NCBI GenBank assembly: GCA_020796225.1
Contig: CM036774.1
Location: 25,906,692-25,970,691 of the forward strand
Direction of reading: 5' to 3'
From: Arion vulgaris
Taxonomy: Eukaryota; Mollusca; Gastropoda; Stylommatophora; Arionidae
DNA: 64,000 nucleotides
In this document: positions 52,905-61,034 of the stretch, piece by piece
Position numbering within the stretch: the stretch's first letter is position 1
How the letters are laid out: every line of letters begins with the position of its first letter
Made by a program: the position numbers and the translations under genes
Notes under the pieces: generated by a model
Database searches by the model: none
What the model was told of the DNA's origin: nothing
What the model saw: only the letters and a program-made list of their open reading frames with translations

Positions 52905-53115
52905 GTTGTTATTTTATAGTATCTGATGTTAGCATTGTGGATAAATCTGTGGATATAATGATGCTTAACATTGTGGATAAATGTGACAGATATAACTAAT
53001 GTTAGCATTGTGGATAAATGTGATGGATATAATGGATGTGAACATTGCAGATGACTGGCAGATATTTACAGATATGTGAACATTGTGGATAAATGTGACT
53101 GATACAGATGACGCT
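52905..53115 (+). repeat. Tandem repeat, about 40-bp x 5, diverged
   Basis: Units: GTTAGCATTGTGGATAAATG then TGATGGATATAATG variants. Confidence 0.88.
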
Positions 53116-53139
53116 TTTAACCAATTTATTTTTAGAATA

Positions 53140-53440
53140 TTTTGTGCAAACTATGGACACATTTATATGAGTTAGGTCAATCTATGAACCAGATGATGAT
53201 GCAAATAAGAATGAGAAAATTAAAAGTACTTTGGACACATAAAAAGACCATGAAGGGTTGGAAAGACTATTGTGAAAGGGACTTCTTGGCAAAAAGGAGA
53301 AAAGAAAGACCACAGAGAAGATGGGCTTAAGGTGTGACTTGATTTGAGCATGACGACAGCAAAGCTCTGTAACGGATAGAAATTCTGAAGGATCGTTAGG
53401 GTGTCAAAGTCTGCTGAGTGCAAGCTATTGAATGATAAGT
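53140..53440 (+). mobile_element. LINE family J, 3' end
   Basis: Pieces such as RKLKVLWTHKKTMKGWKDYC and AKRRKERPQRRW, then GTGTCAAAGTCTGCTGAGTG and AAGCTATTGAATGATAAG, fit the family J end, with erosion. Confidence 0.7.
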
Positions 53441-53639
53441 CAGTCTGTTTGTTGTTGTTTGTTTGTTTGCATTCATTCTTATCAACCAAGTTAACTGCTA
53501 TTTGTGATCTGTGTGGTTTGCGTCGAGAAGAATAAATGTGCTTTATGCATCCATTACACTCTCTGCAAGCTCATGAGGCCAGTGGTGCATTTCGTATGAC
53601 AACAAGCAGCATGACAATGGAGGTACTGGCGGTGACTAA

Positions 53640-54060
53640 TGCTTTACATTGGCTGGAGTAACAAAACTACACCTGTGCATTCTGAGTGATTCATTGAGTA
53701 TGATACGCAAGGTAGAGGCTGGTTCGATGCGCAGGCAATGGACCTGGCTCTGCCACCATATCAGAGGGCCAGCCAATGGATAGAGCTGATATTTTGAACG
53801 CCCTCATAGAGTGTGGCGTCAAAGAAGACTTTCATTTAAACCAACCCACGTCAACTACTAGATTGCAGGAGCTGGGTTTGAAGATTGGAGTAGCAAGAAA
53901 AGAACAGCATAACAGGTACGTGAGTAGGCTCATCAATCAAAATCGAACTGATATGGTCAGTCGCTGGACGCCGTTGGAGATATTGCAAAGGAGATTGGAT
54001 CACTTATGGACATGTCCGGAGTGCAATGAAGATATTCCAAACTAAAACTAGACTCCTGCG
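53640..54060 (+). mobile_element. LINE family M, RNase H and distal coding part
   Basis: LSDSLSMIRKVEAGSMRRQW (RNase H), then an open frame MDRADILNALIECGVKEDFH, TRLQELGLKIGVARKEQHNR, YVSRLINQNRTDMVSRWTPL and LDHLWTCPECNEDIPN. It is the best-preserved copy of this family. Confidence 0.88.
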
Positions 54061-54272
54061 GCATGTAGGACAGGCACACAACTGAATTTTGGCCAAAATG
54101 TATGCCTGTTGTAAAACAGGATACAGAGTTATACAGATGGACAACTGTAAGATTTGACAAAGAGAAAAAAAACCCACTGTAAAGTACCACATCTGGAGTT
54201 ATACTATAGCATGGTATCAGATCTGATTGGTCATAGGAAGGCCGTTATAGTAATCTATTAATCAGTGACTGT

Positions 54273-54525
54273 CTTCTTCTTTGCGTTCGTTCTTTACAAC
54301 CAATTTTAATCACTCTTTGTGATATGTTTGATCTTTGCCAAGAATGTGTATACGTTGCACATTGGTTTGGTAGGCCCTAAATGCATAGACTTCTTCACGT
54401 TTAGGACACATGCATCCGATTTCAGCCAAACCTTCTTAGTCGCCTCTTACTACATGCGTGGCAGGTAACAGTGGTTCTATTCTTTACACCCCAAATTTGG
54501 GCCCGGTAACCACTCGGGTGTATAG
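54273..54525 (-). mobile_element. SINE family A, full length
   Basis: Reverse complement from ACACCCGAGTGGTTACCGGG to AACGCAAAGAAGAAGA. Confidence 0.93.
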
Positions 54526-54749
54526 GAGAGCTGTCCTAGCCAGTGCTCCTACTGGCATACATCTGCACAATATACATCCATCTTTGTCTTTTACTAAGTC
54601 TCCAATGATGGACAGTTTGTACAAATTCTTAATTTGCTATTGTATTTTGCCAGAAAATTTGCAGGAGTCTTCTTAAACATTTATTTGGGAGTGTCTTCAA
54701 CTTGTCTAAGATGTTGTATAATAACACTCTTCTGTTTCTGTAACACTAT

Positions 54750-54970
54750 TTTATATAGGAATGGGTTGTCAGTCTTTTGTCCCAACCTGAATCTCCAGAA
54801 GGTCACATTTTGTCTGCTCTCTATCCTTCAACCTGCTAGACATGGGTGTACCTACCAGGAGCAAAGGTCTTGTCAGTATAGCTTACCAGAACATGGAGAT
54901 ACACCAACTAACCACAGCTACAAGGTAGTGACTTTGAGGGAGGTCAAAGATTCACTGAGACATAAATAAT
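54750..54970 (+). mobile_element. RNase H LINE fragment
   Basis: A frame-shifted relative of the GVPGNERADxLAK region, followed by THSYKVVTLREVKDSLRHK-like residues (NHSYKVVTLREVKDSLRHK is read here). Similar in layout to VKTLIQRK in 106-590. Confidence 0.55.
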
Positions 54971-55575
54971 ACTTAACTTATTCCTCTCCACTCCTCAGTA
55001 GGAAGGTCTTATCAGTAATACTATTACACTCCTTTCATAGCTTTGCCCGACCTGGTACATAGTGACAATTCATAACAAGGCTGGTATGAGGCAAACTGTT
55101 TATTACTCCCAATGTTTACAAACAAGTCCATGTTCGTCTAGGGTTTCTATCGGTCTCACCCTAGCGACTCTGTATCAACCTCCAGCGTGCTACGTTTTAT
55201 TGTCCTAACCTTCCTACTTTCGTATGCAGTCTCCGTGCACAACTTATATACCCTGTACGTGTATGCTGTCGTTGACTGTTCTGTTTGCTATATGGAGGGA
55301 CAGCGATATCCTTCTACGGGATATCTATGTCCTTCTACATGTAGTATAAGGCCTCAACAGTTATTCGCCACTTTTCCTTGTCTCAGGCTGTTTTCTTTAT
55401 GATCTCCCAGGACAGTCCAACACCCATCATTTCCTCAACAAGACTGTCTCCAGGTCTATTTCGGACATTCGTTTTCCTTGCAGGTTCCACTCAAGTGCTT
55501 GTCTGGTGACACTCGGCTGTGTCTTCCGTAGGGTATGCTGCACCCATCGCCATTTTCACCTGAGAGAAATAAACA
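54971..55575 (-). mobile_element. LINE family N, 3' terminus, interrupted
   Basis: 54971-55000 (ACTTAACTTATTCCTCTCCA) and 55325-55575 (TAAGGCCTCAACAGTTATTC, GATCTCCCAGGACAGTCCAA, GGTTCCACTCAAGTGCTTGT) are contiguous in 28170-28420. The intervening 55005-55325 is unrelated sequence of unknown type. Confidence 0.8.
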
Positions 55576-55933
55576 CTGCTTGGAAAAATCAACAGATCAT
55601 CATTACTGCCTTGTGTCTCTCACATGTTATAGTTTGTGCACTATGACAAGACTGTATTATTCACTTTAGAATACACTCTAGAGTTGTTACAATACATCAG
55701 TGATTAGATTTTGTTATATTCATTGTTTACTATTGACAACTTCTTGTTATATAACTACATGTTTACTTTTAGATTTCTACGTTAGACTTGTGTACATTTT
55801 ACATACGTATGACATGATTTGCCAAACTGTGAAGATTTGAAGTAGAGTACAATGAGGTCACACCCATTTAATGCTGCATTATATGATTTGGGGAAGGAGG
55901 GCGTTTACTGTAATATCTTGTTTGTAAATTCAC

Positions 55934-56178
55934 TCTTCTTCTTCTTTATGACCAATTTTAATCACTCTTTGTGATATGTTTGATCTTTGCCAAGAACGTG
56001 TATACGTTGCACATTGGTTTGGTAGGCCCCTAAACGCATAGACTTCTACACGTTTAGGACATGTGCATCCGATTTCAGCCAAACCTCCTTAGTCGCCACT
56101 TACTACATGCGTGACAGGTAACAGTGGTTCTATTCTTTACACCCCACATTTGGGCCCGGTAACCACTCGGGCGTGTAA
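55934..56178 (-). mobile_element. SINE family A, full length
   Basis: Reverse complement from CGCCCGAGTGGTTACCGGGC to the AAAGAAGAAGAAGAG tail. Confidence 0.93.
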
Positions 56179-56184
56179 ATTCAC

Positions 56185-56270
56185 TATTACAGGAAGACTC
56201 TGGTTCAATCCGTGGTAGGACCAATTAGTTTTTTTCTGTCGGGGGCATAAAGAAAAATCTGTTAATAATA
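56185..56270 (+). mobile_element. tRNA-headed SINE fragment
   Basis: GACTCTGGTTCAATCCGTGG (box-B-like) and TCTGTCGGGGGCATAAAGAA match the 49195 element. Confidence 0.6.
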
Positions 56271-56868
56271 GACAAGAATTTGTCTGGATATCATTTTGCC
56301 CAGTCTATCAGGGAATTGTCATCGTGGCTTATCATACAATCTTTTATATTGCATTTTAAAGTATGATTTATTATAATTTTTAAGTTTGTTCTCTTTTCAA
56401 AGTGTCAGCTCGACTCTTACTAGTTTTTATTACATTTTTCATTGTTCGCCTTGCACTGTCTGCTGGAAAACATTGAGCACCTATAGGCCCTTTCTACAGT
56501 GAGGTTAAACTGATACTCTTAACCAATAACAAGATTCAGAAATTGTTAAATTTGACCAAAGTGTTTTAAAATATTTTAGATGCTTGATGATGTTGTATAC
56601 ATCTATTTTATGTTGACGTTATGTGTGTGTGAGTAACGTTGTGTGTTCTGGACAATTTTGTTGCATGCTGCGGTAATTTTGTTGTGAATTCAGAGAATTT
56701 TGTTGTGTACGACATAGTGAAAATGCTGCATTTCTTTTATAAATCAAAATTTGTATTCCTATTGTTGACAGACTGTTGACTTATTAGCAGACAGAGTACA
56801 CATGTTGACCAAATCAGCACATACAGTCTGTGTATGTCTTTATATATATATATATATTGTTATATGGC

Positions 56869-57425
56869 CTTTTTTGTCAATTGGCAAGGGTTTCACTGTG
56901 CCAACTTCTGAGTCTTCGCTTGTCTCTCTTGTCTTTACAGACAGTCAATTGGCAAGGGTTTCACTGTGCCAACTTCTGAATCTTCGCTTGTCTTTCAGCT
57001 CATCCCCAAGTCTCTCTTCAAAAGATTCAGCACCTTTGCGCAATGTTGTTTTCCATATATCTCGATCATCAGCCAGTTTTCCCATTTGCTGGGACCGATA
57101 GAAAAGTTATTCATTGAAGCCTTGCAGACATCGTTATATCTGAGCAGTGGTCTGCCTTGGTGCCTCTTCCCCTCTGAAAGTTCACAGACCATTTGTTTTG
57201 GAATGCTGCCATTGTCTATTCTTTGCACATGCCCTAGCCATCTAAGTTTTCTACTGCTGAGCATGCCCATGATGGAAGGCAAGTTTGCAGTTGCAGTACT
57301 TCAGAGTTGGTTATCTTGTCGTACCACCTGATGTTCGTAATCTTGCGGAGACATCGAAGGTGAAAGATATGTCTTCTCTCGTGCCTTGAGTAGGCTGTCC
57401 ATGTTTCTGAGCCATATAGTAAAGT
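56869..57425 (-). mobile_element. LINE family R, second copy, 3' part
   Basis: Minus strand: LLYGSETWTAYSRHERRHIF, RKITNIRWYDKITNSEVLQ and RKLRWLGHVQRIDNGSIPKQ match 6205-6560 closely. The 3' untranslated part is duplicated in tandem (about 68 bp, 56876-56943 and 56944-57000). Confidence 0.93.
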
Positions 57426-57479
57426 GACGTATAAGGATTTGTTTATTAACTCGGACACAAGAGAGTTGTGGGGTCTTAT

Positions 57480-57628
57480 TCTCCGAGCGCTCCATATCGA
57501 CCACTTGTTAAACCACTCTTTGTGATCTGAGCCTGAGAGCGATTGTACGTTGTGCCATTTATGCACCTACAAGTAGGCCAGCACTCACGATTTCTGCAGC
57601 GATTTTTTATTTACTAGGGTAGCTTCCA
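57480..57628 (-). mobile_element. SINE family B, distal part
   Basis: GCTCCATATCGACCACTTGT, TGTGATCTGAGCCTGAGAG and CAAGTAGGCCAGCACTC, then TTTATTTACTAGGGTAGC. Cut off by the next LINE. Confidence 0.88.
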
Positions 57629-58110
57629 GGGCTGAACATTCATAAGGGAAAGACAAAGATATTGAGAATTAACCAAGCAAGCGACAACTCGATCTCCCTG
57701 TGGGAAATCCCACTTCAAGAGGTAGAATCATACACATATTTGGGCAGCAACGTAGACCAAGAGTGTGGAACAGATAGAGATGTTAAAATAAGAATACAGA
57801 AGGCAAGAGGAGCTTACTTATGGAGAGAACAAGACAGATTCCAGTGAGCGAACAGGTTTAAAAAAGACGCTGCGCTGGATAGGACACACTTTGCGAAAAC
57901 CGGAGGAATATAACAAGAAGGGTCCTTGCCTGGAACCCTGAGGGCAGCGAAAGAAAAGGAGGCCGAGAAATACATGGAGACGAGATTTGGAGGCGGAGAT
58001 CAACAATATAAATAAGAGCTGGAGGAGCTGCTAGAGATAGGAAGACTTGGCATGAGTTGGTTGAGGGCCTATGCCCCAACCGGGGTAAAAACAAAGAGAG
58101 AGAGAGAGGT
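57629..58110 (+). mobile_element. LINE family K, RT thumb and 3' end
   Basis: Plus strand: RINQASDNSISLWEIPLQEV, ESYTYLGSNVDQECGTDRDV and KIRIQKARGAYLW. After an internal break: RWIGHTLRKPEEYNKKGPCL, and near the end ATGCCCCAACCGGGG with a (GA)n tail. Confidence 0.88.
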
Positions 58111-58114
58111 AGCT

Positions 58115-58240
58115 CCTTGGCCCCTACCTTATTCTTTGCGCCACAGCAGTACGGGTGGGTTGTAAGTTCAATCCCACACTCGGCGTTCGCGCCTGAGAAA
58201 GGAATTGACCCTCCTGCACACTAGGGGCTAGAAATGTAAA
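58115..58240 (+). mobile_element. tRNA-headed SINE fragment
   Basis: CCACAGCAGTACGGGTGGGT and TAAGTTCAATCCCACACTC (box-B-like). Only one copy of this type is seen. Confidence 0.4.
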
Positions 58241-58394
58241 GTGGAATAACTTCTTAACCCTAAGATTTGAAAAGGCTATGGGAACTTTTTTTTTATGTCT
58301 TCTTTTCTCTAATCCTGTTTTGCCATGACTGAATCAGGATAAGAAGAGATTTCTAGAACAGTGTGTGCTTCATAAATAGTGGTTTTCAATGCCT

Positions 58395-58905
58395 CTGTTA
58401 TCTCTGAGGCCTTTTTGCGAGGACAGCCTTTTGTTTTGTATCCACTTTAACACAATAACATTGCTCTTTGAGGCCTAACGTCTGTTGATAATCTGCATAT
58501 GTGGGCGAACCATTTCATTTGTTGTTTCTTGATGAAGTTCAGTACTGATGTTGTATCCATTTTTCCCCTGCTGTCTTCATTTCTAAACCGGTCTCTTCTT
58601 GTTACTCCCAGTATTCTTGGTGGGCACTTCATCTTTGTCGCGACTAGGTTTCTTCTATCATCTGATGAATGGAAAATCGTGGCATATCCTGTAAGGACTT
58701 CGCCATCAACCACAGTAAATGAGTCTTTGGTTTTCCATGCACCACTTATACGTTCTGTAGTTTGCCATTGCTTTCTGGACGGTGAGGTCTATTTTTACCA
58801 TCCGTAAAAAATCCACAGGAATAAATTTGCTTCCAAACCACATAGTTTGAACTAGGTACTCTTCAGTTGTGATCAAGCTTACTACTTCTACGCCACAGAC
58901 GCCCA
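58395..58905 (-). mobile_element. LINE family L, 3' part
   Basis: Minus strand: ILGVTRRDRFRNEDSRGKMD, TTSVLNFIKKQQMKWFAHIC and VDGEVLTGYATIFHSSDDR. Shares the GTTGATGGC...GGATATGCCA block with 18600-18640 and 40105-40150. Confidence 0.85.
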
Positions 58906-59432
58906 CTGATAAGTTAATACAAATGAGATTTTGTGAGTGAATATAGTATGCATGCTTAGTCTATGTGTTTTGAATGCTTGTACTGTCTGTTACATATGCT
59001 TAATTTGTTCTTGAAATTAACTTTGTAAATATTATTACATTTCCCCTTCTTGCTAGTTCAGCTTTGTTATTTTCAAAATATTTGTTAACTATTAAAGTTG
59101 TCTATTTGAACCTCATGGACTTGTTGAATATGTAACACACAAGAGGTTGCATTGACAAGTGATTTCAGCACTGGAACATTGATCTGTAGCGCGCATGTCA
59201 TGTTCCTCATATAACAACACACCATCACCTTCACAACACATATTTGTATTTAAAGTTATTATTGTCAATATTATTATGAATATTTACTGATGTTTTTTTA
59301 GTGAATTTGCTTGGCTTTATGGTCTCAGGCAAAATAAACATTGTGAATAAAATTTAATTGAAACATTTTATCAAATTGTGGTTTTCCTATCTTTTATTTG
59401 TTTGTCTTTGTTTCCTATCTTTCAGTCAATTA
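58906..59432. other. AT-rich stretch without recognised feature
   Basis: No repeat match or coding signal is supported. Confidence 0.45.
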
Positions 59433-59935
59433 AAATATTGCACGTGTGGTACCCGTAAAGGAAGCAAAGAATAGTACCACTGCAACCTACAAGGCATGTC
59501 GTAAAAGACAACTGATGTAGGACCTAGGGAAGCTACCCTAGTAAATCTTCTTCTTTGCGTTCGTTCTTTACAACCAATTTTAATCACTCTTTGTGATATG
59601 TTTGATCTTTGCCAAGAACGTGTATACGTTGCACATTGGTTTGGTAGGCCCCTAAACGCATAGATTTCTACAAGTTTAGGACATGTGCATCCGATTTCAG
59701 CCAAACCTCCTTAGTCGCCTCTTACGACATGCGTGGTAGGTAACAATGGTTCTATTCTTTACACCCCAAATTTGGGCCCCGGTAACCACTCGGCGACCTA
59801 GTAAATAAAAGCATCGAGAAATCGGATTTGCTGTCCTGCTTGTAGACGCATAACTGGTACAGCGTACAATCACTTTGGCTCAGATCAGATACAAATCACA
59901 GAGTGGTCAATATGGAGCGGTCAAAGAATACATAT
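59433..59935 (+). mobile_element. SINE family B hosting a SINE A
   Basis: Left part to 59546: AGCAAAGAATAGTACCACTG, AGGCATGTCGTAAAAGACAA. Right part from 59797: CCTAGTAAATAAAAGCATCG, TTGTAGACGCATAACTGG and GTGGTCAATATGGAGCGG. Confidence 0.92.
59547..59796 (-). mobile_element. SINE family A nested in SINE B with 10-bp target duplication
   Basis: CCTAGTAAAT at 59537-59546 and 59797-59806 flanks a complete 250-bp family A element in reverse orientation. This defines the exact ends of family A. Confidence 0.95.
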
Positions 59936-60189
59936 CTCCATTTGTTTGTCTTTGTTTTGTTCTTCCTTTCTTTCAGTCAATTGAAATATTGTCTATATTT
60001 TCAATGTTGGTTCATGCATATTTTATTTCACCTATGAATTTAGGTGTAATCACGGTGCCTCTTAATTATTTTTGCATGAAGGCTTGATGTCCGTATCACC
60101 AGAGTCTCTCGCCGTTCAGTTGAGCCTTACTCTAACTTTAGAGGTCCTTCTTGTGTCAACATGAATCTTGTAGCATACATAGAGATCAG

Positions 60190-60555
60190 TGTAGTTTCCT
60201 GTCCGGTGTTGTTTCACTATACCAGTAAGTTTGCCTCAGTATATTATACTGGGCAGTCTTGAATATGTGCTCTGCGGTCTGGGATACGTACACATGGCTG
60301 AATTGCCAATCTTGAATTTTGTATACATGTGGCTGTAGAGTCGATTGTGTCCTGTTCTAAGACGCAGAATGACAATTTGTTCTAATCTGCTTATCTTTTG
60401 ATAGTCGTTCTGTGTTAGTATTTGTGGCTTTCTGATTGATTTAATCATCCTTTTCTTTTGGTGATAGGTAGCTGGTACATCCTGTTTCCCTCCTGTAGCG
60501 TCTTCATTCGCTAGTTTGTTTATGGACACATTTCCTGGTATTCTACAGTCGCCAT
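60190..60555 (-). mobile_element. RNase H LINE fragment
   Basis: Minus strand: GDCRIPGNVSINKLANEDAT, RKPQILTQNDYQKISRLEQI and VILRLRTGHNRLYSHMYTKF, with the same tail as 106-590. Confidence 0.85.
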
Positions 60556-61030
60556 GTGGCGCCAGGGTCCAAGGAAGCAAAGAATAGTACCACTGTGACC
60601 TACAAGGCATTTGTTATATGCGACTTATGTAGGACCTAGGAAAACCGGAGGGAATATAACAAGAAGGGTCCTTGCCTGGAACCCGCAGAGCAGCGAAAGA
60701 AGGGAGCCGAGAAATACATGGAGCGAGATTTGGAGGCGGAGATCAACAATATAAAGAAGAGCTGGAGGGCTGCAGGAGATAGCTAGAGATAGGAAGACTT
60801 GGCATGAGTTGGTTGAGGGCCTATGCCCCAACCCGGGAGTAAAAGGCAAAGAGAGAGAGAGGGAAGCTACCCTAGTAAATAAAAAGCACCGCATTAATTG
60901 GATGTGCTGGCCTATTTGTAGGTGCCTAACTGGCACAACATGCAATCGCTCTTAGACTCAGATTACTTAGAGCACACATCGTGGTTAACAAGTGGTAAAA
61001 ATGGAGCATTCGAAGAAGAAGAAGAAAAAG
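60555..61030 (+). mobile_element. SINE family B hosting a LINE K tail
   Basis: 60555-60639 (GTGGCGCCAGGGTCCAAGGA, TAGTACCACTGTGACC) and 60867-61030 (GAAGCTACCCTAGTAAATAA, GGATGTGCTGGCCTATTTGT). A GAAGAAGAAGAAG tail follows. Confidence 0.9.
60640..60866 (+). mobile_element. LINE family K 3' terminus inside SINE B
   Basis: AAAACCGGAGGGAATATAAC to GCCCCAACCCGGGAGTAAAA and a (GA)n tail; close to 57895-58110. It inserted at the CCTAGG of the SINE; a target duplication is not obvious. Confidence 0.88.
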
Positions 61031-61034
61031 TATT

